Below are positions 44,989 through 53,591 of a DNA stretch of 64,000 bases, piece by piece. The stretch is from Microvirga mediterraneensis (GTDB lineage: Bacteria; Pseudomonadota; Alphaproteobacteria; Rhizobiales; Beijerinckiaceae), in contig NZ_JACDXJ010000001.1 in NCBI RefSeq assembly GCF_013520865.1, positions 3,953,501 through 4,017,500 on the forward strand, in the 5' to 3' direction. A program made the position numbers and the translations under genes. A model generated the notes under the pieces. It saw nothing but the letters and a program-made list of their open reading frames with translations, was not told where the DNA came from and did not search any database. Position 1 is the first letter of the stretch. Each line of letters starts with the position of its first letter.

Positions 44989-46296
44989 TCACGCCTTCAC
45001 CACATTGCGGCGGGCACCCAGGTACCGTCCCCGGGTATCCACGATGAGCTTGGCGTGCCGCTCGATGGCGTCGTAGTCGAACCTGTCGTGGTCCGTGGCC
45101 AGCAGCACCAGATCGTAGCCCGCCAGCGTCTCCGGCGTCAGCTCGACGCTTTTGAGATCGAACGCATAGCGCCGCATCTTCGGGAAAGTCGGGACATGCG
45201 GATCGCTGTAGGCGATCTCAGCGCCCTTCGCCTGAAGAAGTGTCATCAGCTCGACCGACGGCGACTCCCGCATATCGTCGACATTCTTCTTGTAGGCGAT
45301 GCCAAGGACGAGGATCTTGCTGCCGCGGATCGGCTTCTCGCGCTCGTTCAGAGCATCGGCGATCTTCTCGACAACCCACTCGGGCATCGTGCTATTGATC
45401 TCACCGGCCAGCTCGATGAAGCGCGTGTGAAGGCCGTACTCGCGCGCCTTCCAGGTCAGGTAAAAGGGGTCGATCGGAATGCAGTGACCGCCGAGGCCGG
45501 GCCCCGGATAGTACGGAACGAAGCCGAACGGCTTGGTTGCGGCCGCACGGATCACCTCATGGATGTCGATTCCCATGCGATCCGCGATGATCTTCATCTC
45601 GTTGACCAGGCCGATATTGACCGCACGATGAATGTTCTCGAGAAGCTTCGTCAGTTCGGCCGCTTGGGTGGAACTCACCGGAACGACCGTGTTGATCACT
45701 TGTCCGTAAAGAGCCAGACCAACCTCGAGACAGGCCCGGGTGCTGCCGCCGCAGACTTTCGGAATGGTGTGTGTGCTGAACTTGGCGTTGCCCGGATCCT
45801 CGCGCTCCGGCGAGAACACGAGAAACGCGTCTTCGCCTACCGTGAAGCCGGCTTTCTCAAGCCGCGGCCGCAGCTCCTCTTCCGTGGTGCCGGGATAGGT
45901 CGTGCTCTCCAGTGACATGACCTGGCCCGCCCTGAGATGCGGAACTAGGGCATCGACCGTGTTCAGGACGAAACTGAGATCCGGTTCGCGGTATTTGTTG
46001 AGGGGCGTCGGAACGCATAGGATCAGCGCATCCACGTCGCGGGCGCGAGACAGGTCGGTGGTCGGTTCGAACCCATTCTTAATGGCCCTGGCGATGCCCT
46101 CCGAGCCGATGTGCTCGATATAGGTCTGCCCCTGCTTCAGGATATCGACCTTGCTCTGATCGATATCGAAGCCGACGACTCTATATCCGACCTCGGAATA
46201 CCGAAGAGACAGCGGGAGACCGACATAGCCCAGGCCGACGATGCCGATCACGGCCGTCTTGTCATTCAGCTTCTTCAGCAACGTATCTTTGTGCAT
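44989..46296 (-). CDS. UDP-sugar 6-dehydrogenase (WbpA/TviB-like nucleotide sugar dehydrogenase)
   Basis: Oxidises the C6 hydroxyl of a UDP-sugar, probably UDP-N-acetylglucosamine, to a uronic acid. [10 protein letters not shown] at residues 20-29 is the NAD loop. [41 protein letters not shown] and [14 protein letters not shown], with the catalytic Cys in GGHC, identify the family, and the WbpA-type SPERED form favours UDP-HexNAc over UDP-glucose. The ATG at 46,296 gives a normal 435-residue protein; the longer frame to 46,401 adds unrelated residues. First gene of the minus-strand export unit. Confidence 0.9.
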   Translation of the reverse strand: MHKDTLLKKLNDKTAVIGIVGLGYVGLPLSLRYSEVGYRVVGFDIDQSKVDILKQGQTYIEHIGSEGIARAIKNGFEPTTDLSRARDVDALILCVPTPLNKYREPDLSFVLNTVDALVPHLRAGQVMSLESTTYPGTTEEELRPRLEKAGFTVGEDAFLVFSPEREDPGNAKFSTHTIPKVCGGSTRACLEVGLALYGQVINTVVPVSSTQAAELTKLLENIHRAVNIGLVNEMKIIADRMGIDIHEVIRAAATKPFGFVPYYPGPGLGGHCIPIDPFYLTWKAREYGLHTRFIELAGEINSTMPEWVVEKIADALNEREKPIRGSKILVLGIAYKKNVDDMRESPSVELMTLLQAKGAEIAYSDPHVPTFPKMRRYAFDLKSVELTPETLAGYDLVLLATDHDRFDYDAIERHAKLIVDTRGRYLGARRNVVKA

Positions 46297-46675
46297 CGAA
46301 AATCTCGGCTTCAGGCTCGTGGGACAGCGCGCCCCTTCTATCAGGGCATTGATCCGGACCGCATACCTCCGGAAAGCGCTATAGTGCCGCGCCTTTCCCA
46401 AGGTAAGGACATTCCAGTCGGCAAGCCTAACTGGAGCCCTTCGGACGCCGCTATACCTCTTCGGCAGTGCTCCAGCAACCCTGGTACCTTATTGGCCTTA
46501 CGACCGGGATCGGATGCGGCCAGGAATGAAAGCCATGCGTGCGCGGGGCTGCCATGGAGGCGCTGCTGGGCACGATGCTCCGCCCCGAGACCGGAGCAAT
46601 GCCCTCTGCATCATCCCCAAGCTTGCCCGCGTGTGAACATCGCTTTACTACGCTCGCCTGATCCAGGGGGCTTCC
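46297..46675. other. Divergent intergenic region
   Basis: About 380 bp between the minus-strand dehydrogenase (start 46,296) and a plus-strand glycosyltransferase gene (start 46,676). It should hold promoters for both directions, including the whole export operon. An AGGGGG sequence lies just upstream of 46,676 as ribosome binding site. No other element was recognised. Confidence 0.5.
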
Positions 46676-47569
46676 ATGCGCATCTTGGCCGTCGCGGTCA
46701 CTTATAATCCGGAGATTGCGCTGCTGGCCCAGGTGTTGGAGGCGGTGTCGCCCCAGGTGCAGGGTCTCGTCGTCGTCGACAACGGGTCGGCCAATGTCAG
46801 GGAAATCAGGCGGATCGTCACTGGGAACGACGGTCAAATTATTGAAATCCCTGGAAATATCGGCATTGCCGCAGCTCAGAACAAAGGCGTCTCTCGGGCC
46901 CGGGACGACGGCTTCACCCATGTCCTGCTGCTCGACCAGGATACGGTTCTCGCCCCCGGCATGGTGAGAGATCTGGCGGATCACCTGGATGCCCTCACCC
47001 ATGGGTCGGAAGCGGTCGCGGCCATAGGGCCGGCCTATTTCGAACTCAACAGCCGGCGGCAAACGAGAGCTTATCGCGCCGACAGGCTTCGTGTCTCGCG
47101 GCTCCCCCTGGATGCGGAGACCCGGCCGGTCGCAAGCGACTTCATCATCGCCTCGGGCTCCCTGGTGCCCCTGTCGGTTCTAGAGGCGGTGGGAGGGTTC
47201 AAGGAAGACCTCTTCATCGATCTCGTCGACGTGGAATGGTGCTTCCGCGCCCGGGCAGCCGGATACAGGAGCTATCTCTCTCCCACGGCTGCCGTCGAAC
47301 ATCGGCTCGGGAGCGGAACCGTGCAGATCGGAGCGCGCCAAGTAGCCGTCCATGTGCCCATACGGAATTACTACTGGGTGAGAAACGCTCTCTGGCTGGC
47401 CCGTCAACCCTACACACCCCTCGCCTGGCGCCTCTATTTCATCAGCCGAAGCTTGGCTTTTCTTGGTACTTATACAGTCATGGCCGATAAGCGGGCGCTC
47501 AGACTCAAGCTGATCCTCCGCGGCATTCGTGACAGCGTCGCCGGCCGCCTCGGCCCATTAGGCGGCTGA
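46676..47569 (+). CDS. GT2 glycosyltransferase, rhamnosyltransferase-like
   Basis: 297-residue enzyme resembling dTDP-rhamnosyltransferases of O-antigen loci (RfbF/WbbL type). ILAVAVTYNPEIALLAQVL opens the GT2 fold; VVVDNGSANV, PGNIGIAAAQNKGV, the metal-site LLLDQDTVLAP, DLVDVEWCFRARAAGY and the late HRLGSGT follow. A hydrophobic, basic C-terminal segment (IRNYYWVRNALWLAR) may associate with the membrane. Preceded by an AGGGGG ribosome binding site. Rhamnose as donor is inferred from similarity and from the nearby rfbABC genes. Confidence 0.88.
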   Translation: MRILAVAVTYNPEIALLAQVLEAVSPQVQGLVVVDNGSANVREIRRIVTGNDGQIIEIPGNIGIAAAQNKGVSRARDDGFTHVLLLDQDTVLAPGMVRDLADHLDALTHGSEAVAAIGPAYFELNSRRQTRAYRADRLRVSRLPLDAETRPVASDFIIASGSLVPLSVLEAVGGFKEDLFIDLVDVEWCFRARAAGYRSYLSPTAAVEHRLGSGTVQIGARQVAVHVPIRNYYWVRNALWLARQPYTPLAWRLYFISRSLAFLGTYTVMADKRALRLKLILRGIRDSVAGRLGPLGG

Positions 47570-47637
47570 AGACGGGCCTGATCGCACCTGGTTCTGCGCG
47601 AGGGTCAGTCCCAGTTCAGCAGCTCCTCTGCTCGTTC

Positions 47638-48001
47638 TTAGGTTGCGGCCTCCACATAGACCCGCAGTTCCGGCGCGTTACCGGACGGCCGGAAAGCCAA
47701 AGCGCATGCCGTGGTGAGCGAGCGCGGGCTTAGGAAGAGCGCCGCAATCGACCGGAATGAGCCCGGATTCATGCAAAGCAGCGCAACAGAGCCGGGCGAT
47801 GCTCGGGCTGCTCTCTCGCAGTTCCTGCCCGACCAGCACCTTGTTCCCGGACGCGGCGGCCGAGCCGTCCTCCTTGAGCATCTCGGCAAAAGCCCGGGTA
47901 TAGGCGAACGCCGGAACGCCGTTCGGCTCGACAACGAGCCCTCGCAGCCCGCTCGTGCCGAACTTCAAGGACGATGGAATGTCTGCTGAATTCTCGCTCA
48001 T
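47638..48001 (-). pseudogene. manB: Phosphomannomutase remnant with internal deletion
   Basis: Phosphomannomutase supplies mannose-1-phosphate for GDP-mannose. Here only its ends survive. From the ATG at 48,001, the N-terminal block SLKFGTSGLRGLVVEPNG, VLVGQELRESSPSIAR and SGLIPVDCGALPKPALA is readable for about 90 residues. It is then joined, with a frame change near 47,705, to the C-terminal phosphate-binding end FRPSGNAPELRVYVEAA at 47,638. The catalytic serine loop and the metal-binding loop (over 300 residues) are gone, so the product cannot work. Confidence 0.8.
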
Positions 48002-48175
48002 AAGGAGTGTCTGCCTGTCGATTGGGGCCGGTCCCCACCCGGTCATCGAGATCCGGCGCGGGGTGGCCTTCTGTTCCGAGAACATGTCCTCCGTGCAGAG
48101 CCGCACAAGTCAATGAATCCAATCGGCTTCGGTGCCGCCCGGCCTCCGCCCCTGGCCAGCACCCCTGCCCCGCTC

Positions 48176-49174
48176 TCAAACCCGCTCCCACGCCGCCGAT
48201 GCCTCCGACTGCCGCAGGGCGTCGAGGATGCGCATGTTCAGGACGGCATCGTCCAGGCCGTAGTCCAAAGGCCCGGCGCCCCGGATCGCCCGGCTGAACG
48301 CCTCTCCCTGGAGCTGATACTGGTCCGTGGCCGGAAACTCGATGGCCCGGGCGGAGCGGTTGCCGTGGGCGCTGCCGTCGTCCACGAGGATCCGGGTCGG
48401 CGCGTCGGGCGGTGCGTTGAAGGGGATCTCGATCTCGATCCGCCCCCTCGTCCCGAGGATCTGGACGCGCTGGTAGGGCACCGCCTGGGTCGAAACCGTG
48501 AACGCCAGTTGCCGCCCGGCGCCGAAATCCAGGAGCGCGCTGGCGGTCCGGTCCACGCCGAACGCGGGATCGCGGTCCATGAGGGTGACGACGCGCAGAG
48601 GCTCGGCCTCGAAGACATAGCGCCCCGTCACGACGGCATAGCAGCCGATGTCGAGGAGCCCCCCCCCGCCGATATCGGCCTTGTTGCGGATATTGCCCGG
48701 GTCGACGTTGAAATAGGAAAAGGCGACCTGGATCGCGCGCGGCTCCCCGATGTCGCCGCTCCGGATGATGTCGCGGGCGCGCTGCCATTGCGGATGGTGG
48801 CGCACCATGAAGGCCTCCGCGATCAGCACCTGCGAGGCCGCCTGCCTGAGCTGCTCCGCCTCGCTGGCCGTTACGGCAATCGGCTTCTCGCACAGCACGT
48901 GCTTGCCCGCGGCGGCGGCCGCCAGGGTCATGGGCACGTGCAGGTGATTGGGCAGGGGGTTGTAGATCGCCTCGATATCGGGATCGGCGAGCAACGCTTC
49001 GTAGGAGCCATAGGCCTTCGCGATCCCGAGCTCCTCCGCCATCGCCCGGGCGGATCCCTCGTCCCGGGATGCGACGGCGGCCACGTCGCAGAGCGGGCTC
49101 TTCATCATGCCGGGGGCCACCTTCGTCCGGCCGATTTTCGCGGTGCTCAGGATCCCCCAACGGACCGGCTGCAT
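48176..49174 (-). CDS. Gfo/Idh/MocA-family NAD(P)-dependent sugar dehydrogenase
   Basis: Oxidoreductase of 332 residues acting on a sugar or polyol. The N-terminal Rossmann part reads VRWGILSTAKIGRTKVAPGM; NPLPNHLHVPMTLAAAAAGKH and LCEKPIA (the conserved Lys of the EKP motif) are typical, and DIGCYAVVTGRYVF lies in the substrate domain. Start at 49,174 follows a strong GAGGAGGAG ribosome binding site. Same strand as, and 45 bp downstream of, the LacI-type regulator gene, so probably co-transcribed with it. Substrate unknown; the neighbouring sugar operon suggests the same catabolic route. Confidence 0.9.
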   Translation of the reverse strand: MQPVRWGILSTAKIGRTKVAPGMMKSPLCDVAAVASRDEGSARAMAEELGIAKAYGSYEALLADPDIEAIYNPLPNHLHVPMTLAAAAAGKHVLCEKPIAVTASEAEQLRQAASQVLIAEAFMVRHHPQWQRARDIIRSGDIGEPRAIQVAFSYFNVDPGNIRNKADIGGGGLLDIGCYAVVTGRYVFEAEPLRVVTLMDRDPAFGVDRTASALLDFGAGRQLAFTVSTQAVPYQRVQILGTRGRIEIEIPFNAPPDAPTRILVDDGSAHGNRSARAIEFPATDQYQLQGEAFSRAIRGAGPLDYGLDDAVLNMRILDALRQSEASAAWERV

Positions 49175-49219
49175 GGCGTTCTCCTCCTCGTTGAAAAAAT
49201 GATTGTCGTTTCGGCGCGC

Positions 49220-50290
49220 TCAGAGCGAGGAGCGCCGCAGGGATTTGTAGTCCTTGTGCAGGACCGGTCCGGTCGTGCCGCGCTCCAGCAGGGTCAACGG
49301 CAACCGGATGTTCCAATCGTCGGGCGTCATGCCGTTCTGGATCAGCTTCAGGAGAACGTCGGCCCCGGCCCGCCCCAGCTCGTGCAGGGGCTGCCGGAAG
49401 GTGGTGAGCGCCGGCTCGGTGTAGTCGGAAAACTCGATCCCGTCGAAGCCGATCACGGACACATCCTGCGGAACACGGACACGAGCCTCCCGGACGCGCT
49501 TGATGAAGCCGATGGCGCTCTCGTCGCAGGCGGCGAAGATCCCCGTGGGACGATCCTTCATCGCCAGGAACGATTCGGCCGCCGAGACGCCCGTCGAGAA
49601 CACGAAGTATCCTTCCCAGCGCACGAAATCGTCCTCGCCGAAACCGGCCGCCGCGATTCCCTCGCGGAACCCACGGAACCGTTCGTGCTCGATGATCGAA
49701 GTCGGCGTTCCCGAGATGTAGCCGAACCGGCGATGCCCGAGCCCGGCCAGATATTCCACGGCCTGGCGGGTGGCCTCGCGATCCTGGACGACGACGTTCG
49801 GGATCTTGTCGTCATCGATGGCGGCGCACATGGCCACGATGGGAAGCCCGGATTCCCGCATGTCGCGGGCCCCCTTCTCCGGAATGTACCCCGTCAGCAG
49901 AAGAACGCCGTCCACCTGCCGGGACAGGGCAAGATCCACATAGCGGGCCTCGCGCTCCCGGCGGTTGTCCAGGTTGCCGATGATGATGCCGTAGCCAGAT
50001 TGCGTCAGCTCGTCGTCCACGCCGCGGAGGATCTCGGCGAAGACCGGGTTGGTGAGTCGCGGCGCCACCACCAGCACGTTCATGGTGCGACGGGTGCGCA
50101 GCTTCTGCGCCGTGCTGTTGGGGATGTAGCCGCTGCGGCGCACCGCCTCCATCACGAGATCGTGCGTCTTCTGCCTCACCTTTCCCGGTTCCGAGAGGAC
50201 GCGGCTGACCGTCGCCGTCGATACCCCGGCAAGTCGAGCCACATCGGCAATGCGTATCTCCTTTACGGAGCGCCATCCTTTTCGGCTCAT
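49220..50290 (-). CDS. LacI-family transcriptional regulator
   Basis: Sugar-responsive repressor of 356 residues. An extended N-terminus precedes the LacI helix-turn-helix (IRIADVARLAGVSTATVSRVL) and the hinge helix (NSTAQKLRTRRT). The periplasmic-binding-like effector domain contains NVLVVAPRLTNPVFAEILRG and DVSVIGFDGIEFSDYTEPALT. It is divergent from a sugar ABC operon with the 14-bp palindrome at 50,404 between them, so it most likely represses that operon and possibly itself. The effector is expected to be the transported sugar or a metabolite of it. Confidence 0.93.
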   Translation of the reverse strand: MSRKGWRSVKEIRIADVARLAGVSTATVSRVLSEPGKVRQKTHDLVMEAVRRSGYIPNSTAQKLRTRRTMNVLVVAPRLTNPVFAEILRGVDDELTQSGYGIIIGNLDNRREREARYVDLALSRQVDGVLLLTGYIPEKGARDMRESGLPIVAMCAAIDDDKIPNVVVQDREATRQAVEYLAGLGHRRFGYISGTPTSIIEHERFRGFREGIAAAGFGEDDFVRWEGYFVFSTGVSAAESFLAMKDRPTGIFAACDESAIGFIKRVREARVRVPQDVSVIGFDGIEFSDYTEPALTTFRQPLHELGRAGADVLLKLIQNGMTPDDWNIRLPLTLLERGTTGPVLHKDYKSLRRSSL

Positions 50291-50363
50291 GCAGGTTACC
50301 TTCGGGCGCTGGCCAAGATATGTTACCTCCTCTCATAGGAAATGACTTACCTCAACTCGTGTC

Positions 50364-50390
50364 TTGACTAATCTAAAAAGCCACTACAAC
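50364..50390 (+). promoter_or_regulatory. Candidate sigma-70 promoter of the sugar ABC operon
   Basis: TTGACT at 50,364-50,369 and TACAAC at 50,385-50,390, spaced 15 bp, lie just upstream of the LacI-type operator, which would then cover the start of transcription. The -10 match and spacing are imperfect. Confidence 0.35.
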
Positions 50391-50403
50391 CTATATCGCA
50401 AGA

Positions 50404-50417
50404 TGTAATCGATTACA
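50404..50417. promoter_or_regulatory. LacI-family operator (TGTAATCGATTACA)
   Basis: Perfect 14-bp palindrome with the central CG step typical of LacI-family sites. It lies between the divergent regulator gene (start 50,290) and the solute-binding-protein gene (start 50,450), 33 bp before the latter. A repressor bound here would block the sugar operon. Confidence 0.85.
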
Positions 50418-50449
50418 AAAATCGATAAAACGCTTCTCGGGAGGAAGCC

Positions 50450-51691
50450 ATGAGCATGAAGACACGCGTTTCCGCGTATACCCTTTCTGTTGCCCTTTTC
50501 TGCAGCACCGGAGCGATGGCTCAGCAGATGAAGGCGGAGGTGCTGCATTGGTGGACCTCGGCCGGCGAGTCCGCCTCTGTCAAGGTGTTCGCCGACCAGT
50601 TCACCAAGGCGGGCGGCACCTGGGTCGACAACGCCATCGCGGGCGGCGCCAATGCCCGCACGGCCGGCATCAACCGCATGGTGGGCGGCAATCCCCCGAC
50701 CATGATGCAGTTCAACACCGGCAAGCAGTTCGACGAGCTGGTCAGCAACGGCCTGGTGCGCGACGTGGATGCGATCGCCAAGGCAGGCAAATGGCGCGAG
50801 ATCATGCCAAAGCCGATCGTGGATGCTACCGTGCGCGAGGGCAAGTTCTTCGCCGTCCCGGTCAATATCCACGGCCAGAACTGGATGTTCTACAACACCA
50901 AGGTCTTCGCCGATGCCGGGCTCGAAGTCCCGAAGACCTTCCCCGAGCTGGTCGCGACCGGCGAGAAGCTGAAGGCCAAGGGCATCATCCCGATTGCGCT
51001 CGGCGGCCAGCCGAACTGGGAGCACAACCTTTTCCGGGCCGTGCTCGTCGGCCATGGCGGGGCGGACATGTTCCGCAAGCTCTACGGCGCCCGTGACCCG
51101 CAGATCGCCAAGGATCCGAAATTCAAGGAATCGGTCGAGCTCTTCGGCAAGATGCGCGCTCTCGTCGATCCCGGCAGCCCGGGGCGCAACTGGAACGACG
51201 CCACCGCCCTCGTGATCACCAACAAGGCCGCCATGCACTTCAACGGCGACTGGGCCAAGGGCGAGTTCATCGCGGCCGGCCAGACCGCCGGCAAGGAATA
51301 CGGCTGCACGGTCGTGGGCCAGGAGCCGAAGCTCCAGATCGGCGGCGACGTGTTCGTCTTCCCGGCCACGAAGGACAAGAGCCAGCTCGCCGTCCAGGAC
51401 AAGCTGATCGAGGTCATGCTCGATCCCACCACGCAGATCGAGTTCAACAAGAAGAAGGGCTCGATTCCGGTGCGGATGGATGTGGACGTGTCCTCCATGG
51501 ATGTCTGCGCCCAGAAGTCCCACGCGATCCTGAGCGATCCGGCCAACCAGGTGGAAAGCATGGAGATCCTGAGCACGCCGAACTTCTCCGGCGCCATGCA
51601 GGACGCGGTCACCCAATATTGGAACAACCCGAACATGTCGGCGGACGCCTTCATGGAGAAGGTCACCAACGCCATGCGGGACGCGCCCTGA
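50450..51691 (+). CDS. ABC transporter sugar-binding protein (family 1 extracellular solute-binding)
   Basis: Periplasmic receptor for a carbohydrate, 413 residues. The signal peptide (MSMKTRVSAYTLSVALFCSTGAMAQ) has a basic start, hydrophobic core and AMA-Q cleavage site near residue 24. The mature part starts AEVLHWWTSAGES, as in COG1653 sugar-binding proteins, with GGQPNWEHNLF and MHFNGDWAKGEF further on. An AGGAAG ribosome binding site precedes the ATG. First gene of an operon with two permeases and an ATPase. The set resembles the thuEFGK trehalose/maltose-type transporter of rhizobia; the true ligand is not determinable. Confidence 0.92.
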   Translation: MSMKTRVSAYTLSVALFCSTGAMAQQMKAEVLHWWTSAGESASVKVFADQFTKAGGTWVDNAIAGGANARTAGINRMVGGNPPTMMQFNTGKQFDELVSNGLVRDVDAIAKAGKWREIMPKPIVDATVREGKFFAVPVNIHGQNWMFYNTKVFADAGLEVPKTFPELVATGEKLKAKGIIPIALGGQPNWEHNLFRAVLVGHGGADMFRKLYGARDPQIAKDPKFKESVELFGKMRALVDPGSPGRNWNDATALVITNKAAMHFNGDWAKGEFIAAGQTAGKEYGCTVVGQEPKLQIGGDVFVFPATKDKSQLAVQDKLIEVMLDPTTQIEFNKKKGSIPVRMDVDVSSMDVCAQKSHAILSDPANQVESMEILSTPNFSGAMQDAVTQYWNNPNMSADAFMEKVTNAMRDAP

Positions 51692-51771
51692 TCGGCCGCC
51701 CGCCTCGCCCCGGCAACACGGGGCGAGGCACCCATGCCTGAGGTTCGAACACTCTCCATGGAGCCTGTCCG

Positions 51772-52707
51772 GTGGAAACCATCTCGATCCGCGCTCCCAG
51801 CGTCGCCCCGGGCGGCACGAAGATCCGGCGCAGCCTGCGAACGCGCCTGCCCGCCGCCATCGCGCTCCTGCCGACCGCGCTCGTCGTTCTCGTCGTCTAT
51901 ATCGGCTGCATGCTCTGGACGGTGCGGCTCTCGTTCACGAGTTCCACCCTGCTGCCGAAGCTCGATTGGGTCGGCCTTGCGCAGTATAATCGTCTCTTCG
52001 TCAATGACCGCTTCGTCACCTCGGCGGAGAACATCGTCATCTTCGGCATCCTGTTCATCTCGGGCTGCCTGATCATCGGCTTCCTGCTCGCCGTGTTCAT
52101 CGACCAGAACGTGCGCGGCGAAGGCCTCTTCCGGACGGTTTTCCTCTATCCCTATTCCATGTCCTTCGTCGTCACCGGCGTCGCCTGGCAATGGTTCCTC
52201 AATCCGGGGCTCGGCCTGCAGAAGCTCGTGCGCGACCTGGGCTTCGGGAGCTTCACGTTCGACTGGCTCGTGAATCAGAGGATGGCAATCTACACCATCG
52301 TGATCGCGGGCCTGTGGCACGGGGCGGGCCTCACCATGGCCATCCTGCTCGCCGGCCTGCGCGGCGTCGACAAGGACCTGTGGAAGGCCGCCAAGGTCGA
52401 CGGCATTCCGACCTGGCGCGTCTACACCTCCGTCGTCCTGCCCCTGCTCCGGCCCATGATCGTCACCGCCGTTGTGCTTCTCGCGACCGGCGTGGTGAAG
52501 CTCTACGACCTCGTGGTCGCCATGACGCTCGGCGGCCCGGGCATCGCCACCGAAGTGCCGGCCAAGTTCGTCATGGACCACCTCTTCGAGCGCAACAACA
52601 TCGCTCTCGGAACGGCCGCCGCGACCATGATGCTGATCACCGTCGTGATCGTCCTCGCGCCCTGGGTCTATGCCCGCTACATCCGCCAGGAAGGGAGGCG
52701 CGCATGA
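51772..52707 (+). CDS. ABC sugar transporter permease (MalF-type)
   Basis: Inner-membrane permease of 311 residues with six helices. A cytosolic N-terminus precedes LPTALVVLVVYIGCML. The cytoplasmic coupling loop with the EAA-like motif reads LWKAAKVDGIPTWRVYTSVVLPLLRP. Starts at the GTG at 51,772, 80 bp after the binding-protein gene, and overlaps the second permease gene by 4 bp (ATGA). Confidence 0.92.
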   Translation: METISIRAPSVAPGGTKIRRSLRTRLPAAIALLPTALVVLVVYIGCMLWTVRLSFTSSTLLPKLDWVGLAQYNRLFVNDRFVTSAENIVIFGILFISGCLIIGFLLAVFIDQNVRGEGLFRTVFLYPYSMSFVVTGVAWQWFLNPGLGLQKLVRDLGFGSFTFDWLVNQRMAIYTIVIAGLWHGAGLTMAILLAGLRGVDKDLWKAAKVDGIPTWRVYTSVVLPLLRPMIVTAVVLLATGVVKLYDLVVAMTLGGPGIATEVPAKFVMDHLFERNNIALGTAAATMMLITVVIVLAPWVYARYIRQEGRRA

Positions 52708-53588
52708 GCACCCTCGTGCCTCAGGGCCGCCGCCCGCAGCATCTCACGATCGGCCGCGTCGGCGTCTATGCCTTCCTGGTGACGGCCGCCCTGTTCTTCC
52801 TGCTGCCGCTCTGGATCATGGTCATGACCTCGCTCAAGCCCATGGACGAGATCCGGCTCGGCAACATCGTCGCCCTGCCGGCCGCCATGACCTTCGAGGC
52901 CTGGAGCAAGGCGTGGTCCTCCGCCTGCACGGGCCTGGAATGCAACGGCATCAGCGTCGGGTTCTGGAACTCGGTGCGGATCCTGATCCCGTCCGTGATC
53001 CTCTCGATCGTCGCCGGCGCCATCAACGGCTATGCGCTGTCGTTCTGGCGCGTGAAGGGCGCGAACGTGATGTTCGGCATCCTGCTGCTCGGCGCCTTCA
53101 TTCCCTACCAGGTCTTTCTCTATCCCCTGGTGCGCATCTTCTCGATGACGGGCATCTACAACTCGCTCACCTGCATCGTGCTGGTGCATGTGATCTTCGG
53201 CCTGCCGACGATGACGCTCCTGTTCCGCAACTATTACGCGGGACTGCCCATCGAGCTGTTCAAGGCCGCGCGCATCGACGGCGGCGGGTTCTGGACGATC
53301 TTCTTCCGGGTGATCCTGCCCATGTCGACGCCGATCCTGGTGGTGGCTACCATCCTGCAGGTCACCGGCATCTGGAACGACTTCATCTTCGGCCTGACCT
53401 TCGCGGGCCGCGAGAACCTGCCCATGACGGTGCAGCTCAACAACATCGTTCACTCGACGCAAGGCGAGCGCGCCTACAACGTGGACATGGCGGCCACCAT
53501 GCTCGCGGCGCTCGTTCCGCTCGTCGTCTACTTCGTCTCCGGACGCTGGTTCGTCCGCGGCATCGCCGCCGGCGCTGTGAAGGGATAA
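52704..53588 (+). CDS. ABC sugar transporter permease (MalG-type)
   Basis: Second permease, 294 residues and six helices. LFFLLPLWIMVMTSLKPMDEI marks the MalG-type N-terminus, and the coupling motif reads LPIELFKAARIDGGGFWTIFFRVILPMSTP. The ATG at 52,704 overlaps the upstream stop and follows AGGGAGG, so longer in-frame upstream starts are rejected. Three bases separate it from the ATPase gene. Confidence 0.93.
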   Translation: MSTLVPQGRRPQHLTIGRVGVYAFLVTAALFFLLPLWIMVMTSLKPMDEIRLGNIVALPAAMTFEAWSKAWSSACTGLECNGISVGFWNSVRILIPSVILSIVAGAINGYALSFWRVKGANVMFGILLLGAFIPYQVFLYPLVRIFSMTGIYNSLTCIVLVHVIFGLPTMTLLFRNYYAGLPIELFKAARIDGGGFWTIFFRVILPMSTPILVVATILQVTGIWNDFIFGLTFAGRENLPMTVQLNNIVHSTQGERAYNVDMAATMLAALVPLVVYFVSGRWFVRGIAAGAVKG

Positions 53589-53591
53589 GGC

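Noticed and set aside
47769..49316. Minus-strand open frame of 515 codons
   Set aside because: Shadow of the Gfo/Idh gene and manB remnant in another frame; repetitive Arg/Gly-rich product.
48113..50338. Plus-strand open frame of 741 codons
   Set aside because: It is antisense to the Gfo/Idh and LacI genes, which have full family motifs and good ribosome binding sites. Its product is low-complexity and Arg/Gly/His-rich, as expected of a GC-rich shadow frame.
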